The notes: a model not told the origin generated them from the letters alone. A DNA stretch of 7,723 nt from an uncultured Methylococcaceae bacterium (GCA_903939355.1 CAJAHC010000108.1:1-7723); one strand, 5' to 3'. Positions 1 through 6,800 are shown, counted from the stretch's first letter. Numbers and translations are program-made.

Positions 1-72
1 GGGGCGTCCGAGGCTCGAACTCGGGACCCATGGATTAAGAGTCCACTGCTCTACCAACTGAGCTAACACCCC
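1..72 (-). tRNA. tRNA-Lys (anticodon CTT), 3' end cut by window edge
   Basis: Read on the minus strand this folds into a full cloverleaf. The 7-bp acceptor stem is GGGGTGT with ACGCCCC, including one T-G pair. The D arm is GCTC/GAGC. The anticodon stem is GTGGA/TCCAT with the loop CTCTTAA, and the T arm is CCGAG/CTCGG with the loop TTCGAGC. The middle triplet of the anticodon loop is CTT, which reads the lysine codon AAG. The discriminator base and any encoded CCA would lie just left of base 1, so the gene is truncated by the window and not broken. This is the minor lysine isoacceptor; the usual bacterial tRNA-Lys has anticodon TTT and reads both codons. Confidence 0.95.
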
Positions 73-415
73 AAATAGTTATTAATTAAACAATCCCGTG
101 ATTTTTATTCTCTTTGTATTTCAAAAAATACTTAATCTGTGTTCATTATATATCATATATAGCTGTATTATCTGGTCGAGCGCAAACTATTTTATACTTA
201 AAAAATTTTATCTTGTATAAAGCCTGGTTCACTAAAATAACCACCTAATCTCTTTTCTTCCCTTATTATTTTCAAACCATCAGCTAGTACCTAACTGCTG
301 TTACTTTAAGATATTAGTTACTATTCTAAAACCATAAACAATGGTACTAGAGATAATTACCTGAGTTATAAGCTTTATAGAGTGAGTGCAATTATACTCT
401 TTTAGAGTACGTTGT
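73..415. other. AT-rich intergenic region between ubiC and tRNA-Lys
   Basis: No convincing open reading frame was found on either strand. The region holds the candidate tRNA promoter elements at 191-219 and 145-150. Near the ubiC end there is a small perfect stem-loop: TACTCT (395-400), a 3-nt loop, and AGAGTA (404-409). It could mark the 3' end of the ridA-recG-ubiC transcript, but no U-run follows it on the minus strand. No strong terminator separates ubiC from the tRNA, so some read-through into the tRNA is possible. Confidence 0.6.
191..219 (-). promoter_or_regulatory. Weak candidate promoter for tRNA-Lys
   Basis: On the minus strand, TATACA (214-219) and TATAAA (191-196) are 17 bp apart. 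A GC-containing stretch, GCGC, follows about 7 nt after the -10 element, near the expected start point. Such GC-rich discriminators are common at stable-RNA promoters. The leader before the mature tRNA would be about 110 nt. A perfect TATAAT on the same strand at 145-150 is an alternative -10, but no good -35 precedes it. The whole stretch is AT-rich, so chance matches are likely. Confidence 0.25.
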
Positions 416-979
416 TTATATATCCCTTAAAACTTCCGGTAAAAAAAACTCACTCACCAACATCTGTTTATGCGCTATGGCATAAACAGTCCGCCGACCC
501 CATATTGGTGCATCTATACCGGCTTCTAGAATGGCTAACGGCGACCATGTAGGTAATTTAATCAACGTAATATCCATAGCAATACGCTCCAACTTAGGAT
601 ACGAGAAAATTATCTCACCTAAAGGGCGATTACCCAACCTCGCTAAATTGCTCCTAGCTGTTTTAATGGTGGATTCTGGAATAATAGTTCTTGCCAGAAT
701 TAAAGGCCGACCATTGAGATGAAGTAAAACCTCTCGCGTTAAACTGTATTTATGTTCGGGAAGCTTAAGCAAACGACGCTCGCTTAGAAAAGGGGTCTGC
801 CAGTGCTGAAGCATAATTTTAACGCCAATACCCTCGCCATAATAATTTCGCAAACGTTGAGTTAATGATCCTGATTCAAAAACCCATGACTGAACATTGT
901 ACGAGAGTTTATGACGCAAACCCTGACGATTTTCTAACCATAATGGTTCACTGTTAAATAAAGAGCTTTTCGTGGTCAA
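416..979 (-). CDS. ubiC: Chorismate--pyruvate lyase (chorismate lyase) UbiC
   Basis: UbiC removes pyruvate from chorismate to give 4-hydroxybenzoate, the ring precursor of ubiquinone, and acts in the cytoplasm. The 187-residue product matches the family along its length. Visible landmarks are an N-terminal SWVFESGSLTQRL block (31-43), LTREVLL with Arg82, ARTIIPEST (96-104), LARLGNRPLG ending at Gly121, WGRR (160-163) and SEFFLP with Glu177. Arg82, Leu120 and Glu177 correspond to active-site Arg76, Leu114 and Glu155 of the E. coli enzyme. E. coli UbiC is about 165 residues, so this one is somewhat longer, mainly at the N-terminus. The start is TTG. It is the only plausible start, because recG's TAG lies in the same frame two codons upstream and the next in-frame Met is residue 56. 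AGAGG, inside the end of recG, lies about 11 nt upstream and may serve as ribosome binding site. ubiA, the usual partner, is not beside it. Confidence 0.93.
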   Translation of the reverse strand: MTTKSSLFNSEPLWLENRQGLRHKLSYNVQSWVFESGSLTQRLRNYYGEGIGVKIMLQHWQTPFLSERRLLKLPEHKYSLTREVLLHLNGRPLILARTIIPESTIKTARSNLARLGNRPLGEIIFSYPKLERIAMDITLIKLPTWSPLAILEAGIDAPIWGRRTVYAIAHKQMLVSEFFLPEVLRDI

Positions 980-985
980 ACTGAA

Positions 986-3073
986 CTAAACCTCTGCATA
1001 ATCTGAAGACCCACCCAGCCAACGATCACAAAGTGGCTGAATGGCTTGGGGCGAATGAATAAAAATTTGTTCACCAGTTTGTTGAATATTGTCCAACAAA
1101 TCGGCATCTCTAGCTAAATCAGCAACTTTAAAACGGACTGCTCCAGTTTGACGTGTACCCATCACTTCGCCAGGTCCTCGTAGTTCCAAGTCTTTCTCAG
1201 CAATGAGGAAACCGTCATTACTGTCCCTTAAAATACCCAAGCGCTGCTTGGCAGTATCTGATAGAGGCGATTGATACAACAATAAACAGTAGCTATCATC
1301 ATCCCCTCGACCAACTCGACCTCGCAATTGATGTAGTTGAGAAAGCCCCAATCGTTCGGGATTTTCGATAACCATTAAGCCGGCATTTGGGACATCAACA
1401 CCCACCTCTATGACAGTGGTTGCCACTAACAAATCAATCTGATGATTTTTGAAAGCTTGCATAACGATATCCTTATCTTTACTTTTCATACGCCCATGAA
1501 TTAAAGCAATACGGATCTCAGGTAAAGCATTAGTTAAAAATTCAGCCGTTTTCTCGGCAGCTTCGCACTGCAAAACTTCCGACTCTTCTATAAGTGTGCA
1601 CACCCAATAAACTTGACGTTTTTTGGTTACCCAGCTACTAATCCTCTCGATAACTGCAGAACGACGTTCAGCCGGAATTACGCTTGTTACAATCGGTTTT
1701 CTACCAGGCGGCAGCTCATCGATAATAGATATGTCCAAGTCAGAATATTGCAACATTGCTAACGTACGTGGTATTGGAGTTGCCGTCATCACTAGTTGAT
1801 GCGGCCTTGTCTTACCTTGCTGACCTTTTTCTCTCAGCGCCATTCGTTGATGCACGCCAAAACGATGCTGCTCATCTATAATAACTAAACCCAACCGGTG
1901 GAAAGTAACACTCTCCTGAAATAATGCATGTGTTCCAACGACAATACCAGCAGAACCATCAGCCATATCTTGTAAAACAGCTTTACGGGCATTGCCCTTA
2001 AGTTGCCCTGTTAGAAACACTACTTTAGTTTGAAACCCTTCAAACCAAGCGCTGAAACTACGATTATGCTGTTCCGCCAGTAATTCTGTGGGCGCCATAA
2101 CTGCCACTTGATAACCTGCCACTAAAGCCAGTAATGCTGCGTAAGCTGAAACAATAGTTTTACCTGAACCAACATCACCTTGAACCAATCGCATCATGGG
2201 GTGTTCCAATTTACAGTCGGCTTCAATTTCTGCAATCACACGTTGTTGTGCGCCTGTCAGCTTAAAAGGTAAACTACTTAAAAACTGCTCAACTATCTCT
2301 TTACCACTATCCGTCTTAAAAACTGGGGATTGCCAGGCCTTAATTTTATCTCGATTTATTCGTAAACTTAAGTGGTGTGCAAGTAACTCTTCAAATGCCA
2401 ATCTCTTCAATGCAGGAACATTCCCGCTCTGTAACGCACTAATTGAAACTAAATTATCAGGAGCATGTAAGGTTTTTATCGCTTCCGCCAACGATGGATA
2501 AGCATATTTTTTTAAAGTTGATGCAGGAATCCAATCTATCAGCAGCTCAGGCTCATCCCTCCAAAAACTTAAAGCTTGTTTGACCACTTTTCTTAAGATA
2601 GCTTGACTAAGACCTTCAGTTAACCGGTAAACGGGGGTTAAGCAAGTATGGGTAACCTCTGTATCTGAATTTGTAATAACCTGATAATCTGGATGTATCA
2701 TTTCCAAGCCACCAAAACCGTAGCGAACTTCTGCAAAACAACTGATTAATGTTCCCGGTCTTAACGCATTGTGTTGATTAGCACTAAAATGAAAAAATTT
2801 TAAGGTAATAAATCCAGTTTCATCGCTAATTCTACAAATCAGACTTTTTCTAGCTCTAGGTAAAATATCTATAAACTCAACTCTACCACAAATAAGTACA
2901 GTCATCCCTGCCACCAGTCTCCCGATTGGATGAATACGAGTTCGATCCTCATAGCGAAGAGGCAGGTGAAAAATAAGATCCCGAATAACTCGGATACCCA
3001 GCTTTTCCAATCGACTTAAGGTCTGAGCACCAACTCCAGACAACTTAGCAACCGATTGATTAAGATAGCTCAT
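986..3073 (-). CDS. recG: ATP-dependent DNA helicase RecG
   Basis: RecG is a superfamily 2 double-stranded DNA translocase that reverses stalled replication forks and moves branched DNA junctions. At 695 residues it is the family's normal length (E. coli 693). The N-terminal third is the wedge/OB region that grips branched DNA. Helicase motifs follow in order: GDVGSGKT (Walker A, 299-306), MAPTELLAEQH (motif Ia, 326-336), DEQH (Walker B, 400-403), TAT (430-432), TTVIEVGVDVP (motif V, 552-562) and QLRGRVGRG (motif VI, 582-590). The C-terminal TRG element, which couples ATP use to movement, is present as EKDLELRGPGEVMGTRQTG (626-644). Every catalytic motif is intact. The ATG start has no clear Shine-Dalgarno sequence. 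It sits 33 nt after ridA and 6 nt before ubiC, so it probably depends on an upstream promoter. The stop is TAG. Confidence 0.98.
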   Translation of the reverse strand: MSYLNQSVAKLSGVGAQTLSRLEKLGIRVIRDLIFHLPLRYEDRTRIHPIGRLVAGMTVLICGRVEFIDILPRARKSLICRISDETGFITLKFFHFSANQHNALRPGTLISCFAEVRYGFGGLEMIHPDYQVITNSDTEVTHTCLTPVYRLTEGLSQAILRKVVKQALSFWRDEPELLIDWIPASTLKKYAYPSLAEAIKTLHAPDNLVSISALQSGNVPALKRLAFEELLAHHLSLRINRDKIKAWQSPVFKTDSGKEIVEQFLSSLPFKLTGAQQRVIAEIEADCKLEHPMMRLVQGDVGSGKTIVSAYAALLALVAGYQVAVMAPTELLAEQHNRSFSAWFEGFQTKVVFLTGQLKGNARKAVLQDMADGSAGIVVGTHALFQESVTFHRLGLVIIDEQHRFGVHQRMALREKGQQGKTRPHQLVMTATPIPRTLAMLQYSDLDISIIDELPPGRKPIVTSVIPAERRSAVIERISSWVTKKRQVYWVCTLIEESEVLQCEAAEKTAEFLTNALPEIRIALIHGRMKSKDKDIVMQAFKNHQIDLLVATTVIEVGVDVPNAGLMVIENPERLGLSQLHQLRGRVGRGDDDSYCLLLYQSPLSDTAKQRLGILRDSNDGFLIAEKDLELRGPGEVMGTRQTGAVRFKVADLARDADLLDNIQQTGEQIFIHSPQAIQPLCDRWLGGSSDYAEV

Positions 3074-3082
3074 GCTTTATAC

Positions 3083-3100
3083 ACTAAGGCATTACTTAGT
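3083..3100 (-). other. Stem-loop in the ridA-recG gap
   Basis: ACTAAG (3083-3088) and CTTAGT (3095-3100) form a perfect 6-bp inverted repeat with a 6-nt loop. It fills half of the 33-nt gap and ends about 10 nt before recG's ATG, where a Shine-Dalgarno sequence would normally lie. It could limit recG translation or define an mRNA processing boundary. No U-run follows it in the direction of transcription, so it is not a classical terminator. Its function is inferred only. Confidence 0.4.
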
Positions 3101-3106
3101 AAAAAA

Positions 3107-3511
3107 TTATGAGGCTGGATATTCTTGAGGCTTTAAAAACATAACGGCATCCATTTCTACTCCTACGTTTTTAGGTAAGGCTGCAACACCAATAGCTGCT
3201 CGCGCTGGATATGGTTCTTGAAAATAATGACCCATAATTTCGTTTACCAGTGGGAAACTTGATAAATCTGTCAAGAAAACATTTAATTTCACAATATCAG
3301 AAAGATCACCGCCTGCAGCATCTGCTACTGCTTTTAAATTCTCAAATACTTGGGTAATTTGAGCGGCTATATCACTATCAACAATAGACATAGTTTCAGG
3401 CACTAAAGGAATTTGTCCTGATAGATAAACAGTACGATCAACTTTAACTGCCTGAGAATAAGTTCCGATTGCTTTTGGTGCTTTATCGGTATGAATAATT
3501 ACCTTGCTCAT
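3107..3511 (-). CDS. ridA: RidA family enamine/imine deaminase
   Basis: RidA hydrolyses reactive enamine and imine intermediates, such as 2-aminoacrylate, that PLP enzymes like threonine/serine dehydratase release. This protects other PLP enzymes. The proteins are small cytoplasmic trimers. The 134-residue length is standard. Typical family blocks are present: GTYSQAV (16-22, Tyr18), YLSGQIPL (29-36), KLNVFLTD (75-82), [14 protein letters not shown] (100-113) and VGVEMDAV (116-123). Arg104 and Glu119 match the catalytic Arg105 and Glu120 of the archetypal protein, so activity is expected. The ATG start has AGGA 6 nt upstream. It is the first gene of the probable ridA-recG-ubiC transcript. The old family name, YjgF or endoribonuclease L-PSP, should not be taken as evidence of RNase activity. 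Confidence 0.96.
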   Translation of the reverse strand: MSKVIIHTDKAPKAIGTYSQAVKVDRTVYLSGQIPLVPETMSIVDSDIAAQITQVFENLKAVADAAGGDLSDIVKLNVFLTDLSSFPLVNEIMGHYFQEPYPARAAIGVAALPKNVGVEMDAVMFLKPQEYPAS

Positions 3512-3519
3512 TTTTTGTC

Positions 3520-3547
3520 CTAATTAGTCATTTTGTCCGAGGACAAA
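3520..3547 (-). promoter_or_regulatory. ridA leader: hairpin plus three-codon mini-ORF
   Basis: Directly upstream of ridA, TTTGTCC and GGACAAA (3532-3538 and 3541-3547) form a perfect inverted repeat with a 2-bp centre. In RNA this would fold as a 6-bp stem with a four-base CUCG loop. The repeat runs into a complete tiny reading frame, ATG-ACT-AAT-TAG (minus strand, 3531 down to 3520), which carries its own GGA four bases before the ATG. The mini-ORF's stop codon TAG is part of ridA's Shine-Dalgarno sequence. GGACAAA then recurs just before the real ridA ATG. The repeat could be a protein operator or a translation control element. Its function is inferred. Confidence 0.4.
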
Positions 3548-3568
3548 GTAAATATTTTAATTGAAAGC

Positions 3569-3574
3569 ATTATA
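3569..3574 (-). promoter_or_regulatory. Candidate -10 element for ridA-recG-ubiC
   Basis: The minus strand carries a perfect TATAAT here, about 58 nt upstream of ridA's ATG. This is the right distance for a short leader that would include the hairpin at 3532-3547. No good -35 hexamer lies at 16-18 bp; the best, TTGTGC, is about 21 bp away. It may need an activator, or it may be a chance match in AT-rich DNA. Confidence 0.35.
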
Positions 3575-3618
3575 TCGATTATTACCATGGAGATAGCACA
3601 ATAGCTAACTAAAACTAG

Positions 3619-3660
3619 AAGTATCTTATTTACCGTCGCTATCTATTCAGCTAGATACTT
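3619..3660 (-). other. Long-range inverted repeat after icd
   Basis: AAGTATCT (3619-3626) and AGATACTT (3653-3660) form a perfect 8-bp inverted repeat with a 26-nt interior. It begins 2 nt after the icd stop codon. In the icd transcript it could form a 3' stem-loop. The U-content after it is modest, and the loop is long for an intrinsic terminator, so partial termination or 3'-end stabilisation is as likely. Confidence 0.3.
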
Positions 3661-3662
3661 AA

Positions 3663-4955
3663 CTATAAATACGCAATCATGTTATCGGCAAACTCACTGC
3701 ACTTTACTTCTATTGCATTATCCATCAAACGTGCAAAATCATACGTAACCCGCTTACTGGCAATAGCCGCATCCATGGCGATAATAATAGCATCAGCGGC
3801 TTCAGTCCAACCCATATAACGAAGCATCATCTCACCCGATAAAATTAATGAGCCAGGATTAACTTTATCCAGATTAGCATATTTTGGCGCCGTTCCGTGA
3901 GTTGCTTCAAAAACAGCCGTTCCGGTTAAATAATTAATATTACCGCCCGGCGCAATACCAATTCCTCCTACTTGAGCCGCAAGAGCATCGGATAAATAAT
4001 CACCATTTAAATTTAACGTCGCAATCACATCAAAATCATCTGGCCTAGTTAATACTTGTTGTAAAGCAATATCAGCGATAGCATCTTTTATTAGAATACA
4101 GCCTCTAGCCAAAGCCTCTTGTTGTTCACTATTGGCGACCACTTCACCTGAAGTTGCCCGCGTTTTTTCCCATTGCAACCAAGTATAAGTTTGTTCCGGA
4201 TACTCACGTTCAGCAACAGCATAAGCCCAGTTACGAAAGGCCCCCTCAGTAAATTTCATTATATTGCCTTTATGAACAATCGTCAGACTTTTACGCTTAT
4301 TAATCAGGCAATAATTAATAGCCGCTCTCATTAAACGCTCAGTTCCTTCTTTTGACACTGGCTTAATACCAATACCGGAAGTTTCCGGAAAACGAATCTT
4401 AGTAAACTGGACAGGAAAGTTCTCCTGCAATAAGCGCATAAATAATTTATTCTCATCGCTACCCACTTCAAATTCGAGGCCTGTATAAATATCTTCTGTA
4501 TTTTCTCTAAAAATAACCATATCAACGGCGCCTGGATCTTTTACCGGCGAGGGCACGCCTTTAAACCATCGAACAGGACGTAAACAAACATACATATCTA
4601 ACATTTGTCGTAACGCCACGTTTAACGAGCGAATACCACCACCAATTGGCGTCGTCAACGGCCCCTTTATGGACACCAGATAATTTCTACAGGCATCAAC
4701 GGTTTCATCTGGCAACCAAGTATTGAAGTGCAAATTGGCTTTTTCTCCGGCATAAACTTCAAGCCAGTGAATTTTTCTTTGACCTAAATAAGCTTTTTCA
4801 ACAGCTACATCCAAAACACGTACAGTAGCTCGCCATATATCTGGGCCTGTACCATCCCCTTCAATATAAGGAATAATAGGGTTATGTGGCACAACCAATT
4901 TACCATTTTTCATTTTTATTGGCAGACCATGTGCTGATGGAGTAAGGCAAGTCAT
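3663..4955 (-). CDS. icd: NADP-dependent isocitrate dehydrogenase
   Basis: Icd oxidises isocitrate to 2-oxoglutarate and CO2 in the TCA cycle, making NADPH. The start chosen gives 430 residues. The ATG at 4955 has AAGGA exactly 7 nt upstream, while the in-frame ATG at 4970 (five residues longer) has none, and the AAGGA lies inside that extension. From 4955, the isocitrate-binding loop [10 protein letters not shown] holds Ser110, Asn112 and Arg116. Arg126, Arg150, Tyr157, Lys229, Asp319 and Asp323 follow as the other substrate and metal ligands. Lys358-Tyr359 and Tyr405/Arg409 are the NADP-specificity residues, as in the E. coli enzyme. Ser110 matches E. coli Ser113, the site phosphorylated by AceK, but no aceK is in view. 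A stretch before the LIKDAIAD segment is about 13 residues longer than in E. coli; such insertions occur in other proteobacterial Icd proteins. The gene is divergent from cspA and 151 nt upstream of ridA. The stop is TAG. Confidence 0.97.
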   Translation of the reverse strand: MTCLTPSAHGLPIKMKNGKLVVPHNPIIPYIEGDGTGPDIWRATVRVLDVAVEKAYLGQRKIHWLEVYAGEKANLHFNTWLPDETVDACRNYLVSIKGPLTTPIGGGIRSLNVALRQMLDMYVCLRPVRWFKGVPSPVKDPGAVDMVIFRENTEDIYTGLEFEVGSDENKLFMRLLQENFPVQFTKIRFPETSGIGIKPVSKEGTERLMRAAINYCLINKRKSLTIVHKGNIMKFTEGAFRNWAYAVAEREYPEQTYTWLQWEKTRATSGEVVANSEQQEALARGCILIKDAIADIALQQVLTRPDDFDVIATLNLNGDYLSDALAAQVGGIGIAPGGNINYLTGTAVFEATHGTAPKYANLDKVNPGSLILSGEMMLRYMGWTEAADAIIIAMDAAIASKRVTYDFARLMDNAIEVKCSEFADNMIAYL

Positions 4956-4985
4956 AGCTAATTCCTTCATTAATTTCTAATACAA

Positions 4986-5014
4986 AATTTAGGATCAACA
5001 AATATAATAATCAA
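4986..5014 (-). promoter_or_regulatory. Candidate icd promoter
   Basis: On the minus strand TTGATT (5009-5014) and TAAATT (4986-4991) are 17 bp apart. Each hexamer matches consensus at four of six bases. The start point would fall near 4979, giving a leader of about 24 nt before the preferred ATG at 4955. That start point also lies upstream of the longer ATG, so it does not decide between the two. The flanking region is AT-rich and other weak matches exist. Confidence 0.3.
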
Positions 5015-5171
5015 TAAGCATTATTCATATTCACCTTGCCCAACTTTATTATGCCTGAGATAACCTTGACTACGATCTTTTAAATTAAAGACCCGCATAA
5101 TCAGTTATTTCTAAAAAGAAACATAGCAGAACCGTTAGGCAATAAATATTCGAAATTTTATTAAAAGTTCT

Positions 5172-5201
5172 TTGCTCTAGTTGTATTTTTAGTGCTACTA
5201 T
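5172..5201 (+). promoter_or_regulatory. Candidate extended -10 promoter of cspA
   Basis: TTGCTC (5172-5177) and TACTAT (5196-5201) are separated by 18 bp. TGC directly before the -10 hexamer gives the extended -10 form TGnTACTAT. A very AT-rich block (about 5140-5168) lies just upstream, as expected for an UP element. Transcription would start near 5208, giving cspA a leader of about 90 nt. Cold-shock genes often have long structured leaders, which fits. Confidence 0.5.
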
Positions 5202-5225
5202 TAAGTTGTAGTTAAAGTTTGAGTC

Positions 5226-5280
5226 GGCTTCTTCACTGGGGCTGGTAATTGTAAAGCCAAGCAAAATTGGCGTTTTCTTT
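5226..5280 (+). promoter_or_regulatory. Structured leader of cspA with two exclusive hairpins
   Basis: GCCAA (5256-5260) can pair with TTGGC (5267-5271) across a 6-nt loop. The T-rich run GTTTTCTTT follows at once, so this resembles a short intrinsic terminator. The AAGCC at 5254-5258 can instead pair with GGCTT at 5226-5230. The two pairings share bases 5256-5258 and so cannot form together. This is the layout of an attenuator or a temperature-sensitive switch. The pairing is visible in the sequence; the switching is inferred, and the stems are short. Confidence 0.35.
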
Positions 5281-5296
5281 AAGTTAAGAGTGTGAT

Positions 5297-5506
5297 ATGT
5301 CTGATCAAGTTGTAGGTACCGTTAAGTGGTTCAATGATGAAAAAGGTTTTGGCTTTATTGAACAAGAGGGTGGTAAAGATGTTTTTGTCCACCATAGTGC
5401 AATTAACGGCGCCGGCCGCAAAACTTTGCGAGAAGGCCAAAAGGTGACTATGGAAGTTACTCAAGGCCAAAAAGGCCCACAAGCTGAGAACGTTAACCCA
5501 GCATAA
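5297..5506 (+). CDS. cspA: CspA-family cold-shock protein
   Basis: This is a single cold-shock domain protein of 69 residues that binds single-stranded RNA and DNA and melts mRNA structure, mostly in the cold. The RNP1 motif KGFGFI (16-21) and the RNP2 motif VFVHH (29-33) are both intact. Trp11, Phe12, Phe18, Phe20, Phe30 and His32 form the usual nucleic-acid-binding face. The protein is the normal five-stranded OB-fold length and has no extension. The ATG has AAGAG at a spacing of 6 nt. It is the only plus-strand gene in the window, transcribed alone between a candidate promoter at 5172 and a strong terminator at 5517. Bacteria often have several csp paralogues, so whether this copy is cold-induced or constitutive cannot be told. 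The symbol denotes the family. Confidence 0.95.
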   Translation: MSDQVVGTVKWFNDEKGFGFIEQEGGKDVFVHHSAINGAGRKTLREGQKVTMEVTQGQKGPQAENVNPA

Positions 5507-5516
5507 AAAGCTAGAA

Positions 5517-5565
5517 AAAAACCCCAAAAAGTTAATTAAATTTTTGGGGTTTTTCGTTTTTTTTA
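5517..5565. terminator. Bidirectional terminator between cspA and rlmG
   Basis: AAAAACCCCAAAAA (5517-5530) and TTTTTGGGGTTTTT (5541-5554) form a perfect 14-bp stem with a 10-nt loop, 10 nt after the cspA stop. On the plus strand the T-run continues nearly to 5564. On the minus strand the A-run before the left arm gives seven Us after the stem. It can therefore end transcription of cspA and of the convergent rlmG. A second, weaker stem, CATTGTA/TACAATG (5590-5596 and 5601-5607), lies closer to rlmG. Confidence 0.92.
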
Positions 5566-5636
5566 CGCTACTCATATTGAGATATAACCCATTGTATTTA
5601 TACAATGAGCGTTCGTTTAGTCACTAAGAGAACTGT

Positions 5637-6800
5637 TTAACTCAATACAGTTGCCTTTAAAATAACAAACTTTTTGTTAGCCGCTACAATCGATTGATTG
5701 CCAAATACTCGATTTAGATTTACATGATAATTAAGATGTCGATTGCCAATTAACCATAACTCACCACCTCTTCTTAATACCTTCCTGGATTCTTTAATCA
5801 TACTGCTAGCAATATGATCACCGACAACATTTTGTTGATGAAATGGCGGATTACAAAGAACTAAATCTGCCGATGCAGTTTCGAAACCTTTTAGCCCATC
5901 TCCAACACGAAACGTAACCAGACGGTCTTCTCCAAAAGCTCGAAAAAAGTTTTCCTTTGCAGAGGCTACTGCCATAAAAGATTCATCGACAAAATGAATC
6001 GTTGCTAACGGATTCCTTTCTGCTGCTATTAAACCTACTACCCCGTTTCCACAACCTAAATCAATAATATCAGAACTGCCGTTTCTAACAGGTAAATGTT
6101 GAAGAAAAAAACGCGTGCCTATATCAAGATTATCACGTGAGAAAACGTTAGCATGATTGCTAATCAAATACTCGGATCCTTCAAGTTTATAATAGGCCGG
6201 ATAGGGATTAACGGCTGCACCCAAGCTTGAATCAAGCGATGTGAAAACCAATCTAGCTTTCTTCCTAGCTAAACTAGTTGTAGTAGATCCTATATAACGT
6301 TCCAACAACTTCCAAATAGAAGGGGGCAAGCTTTTTACCATTCCTGCTAAAATAATCTTTGTAGAAGGTAAAATGTGTCGTCTTAACCGTAACAACTGAT
6401 CTTCCAATAATGCGAGTGTCTTTGGGGCTTTAATTAAAACCATATCAAATAATCCTTGCAGGCTTTCAAGGCTATTATTTAATGTAACACTATCTTCAGG
6501 TAAGCCATTTGCGAACAAATTAAGGCGTGTTGCTTGCTGGGAAAGATATGAATCTGAAACTGCATGGGGTCGATATTCATGTAGCGCAACAGCTAATGCT
6601 CCGAAGCTATCATTAAATATCAATAATCTGGTGTTGTTAAGGGGTTTCAGCTCATCCGTGAGTGTATTGAGCAAGTATTCATCGGCCGCATCCCAAGCGC
6701 GCAATAGCTCCAAAGGTCGCTTAGGCAACCTATTTAACTCAAACTCACCTTGAATAACCCTAAGCGAATTATCCATTGTTAATAAATCTTCGCTCAACAT
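5637..6800 (-). CDS. rlmG: 23S rRNA (guanine1835-N2)-methyltransferase RlmG
   Basis: RlmG uses S-adenosylmethionine to methylate N2 of G1835 in 23S rRNA. The 387-residue protein has the family's two-part build. An N-terminal, degenerate methyltransferase-like half includes RAWDAADEYLL (34-44) and IKAPKTLALLEDQL (123-136). A C-terminal catalytic half has NHANVFSR (215-222), motif I DLGCGNG (247-253), VDES (271-274) and the amino-methyltransferase motif NPPF (317-320). RsmC is a relative, but NANVFSR plus NPPFHQQ and the N-terminal AADEYLL block fit RlmG best. The start is uncertain. The ATG at 6800 has AAGGAG 15 nt upstream, an unusually long spacing. The in-frame ATG at 6776 removes eight residues and lines up better with the E. 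coli N-terminus. The gene lies 32 nt after efpL and is probably co-transcribed with it. Confidence 0.93.
   Translation of the reverse strand: MLSEDLLTMDNSLRVIQGEFELNRLPKRPLELLRAWDAADEYLLNTLTDELKPLNNTRLLIFNDSFGALAVALHEYRPHAVSDSYLSQQATRLNLFANGLPEDSVTLNNSLESLQGLFDMVLIKAPKTLALLEDQLLRLRRHILPSTKIILAGMVKSLPPSIWKLLERYIGSTTTSLARKKARLVFTSLDSSLGAAVNPYPAYYKLEGSEYLISNHANVFSRDNLDIGTRFFLQHLPVRNGSSDIIDLGCGNGVVGLIAAERNPLATIHFVDESFMAVASAKENFFRAFGEDRLVTFRVGDGLKGFETASADLVLCNPPFHQQNVVGDHIASSMIKESRKVLRRGGELWLIGNRHLNYHVNLNRVFGNQSIVAANKKFVILKATVLS

Noticed and set aside
395..409. Stem-loop after ubiC as an intrinsic terminator
   Set aside because: The stem is only 6 bp and AT-rich, and no U-run follows it on the minus strand.
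531..722. 63-codon plus-strand frame
   Set aside because: It is the complement of ubiC, has no Shine-Dalgarno sequence and no recognisable protein; ubiC is conserved along its length.
2196..2501. 101-codon plus-strand frame
   Set aside because: It lies antisense to recG and resembles no family. The recG frame is intact and conserved.
4331..4525. 64-codon minus-strand frame within icd
   Set aside because: It is an out-of-phase frame within icd with no start-site signal.
5009..5100. Additional -10-like hexamers upstream of icd
   Set aside because: CATAAT and similar matches occur but have no usable -35 partner at 16-18 bp.
5279..5605. 108-codon minus-strand frame opposite cspA
   Set aside because: It has hydrophobic stretches that look membrane-like, but these arise from reading the cspA gene and the T-rich terminator backwards. 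It crosses a strong bidirectional terminator and has no Shine-Dalgarno sequence.
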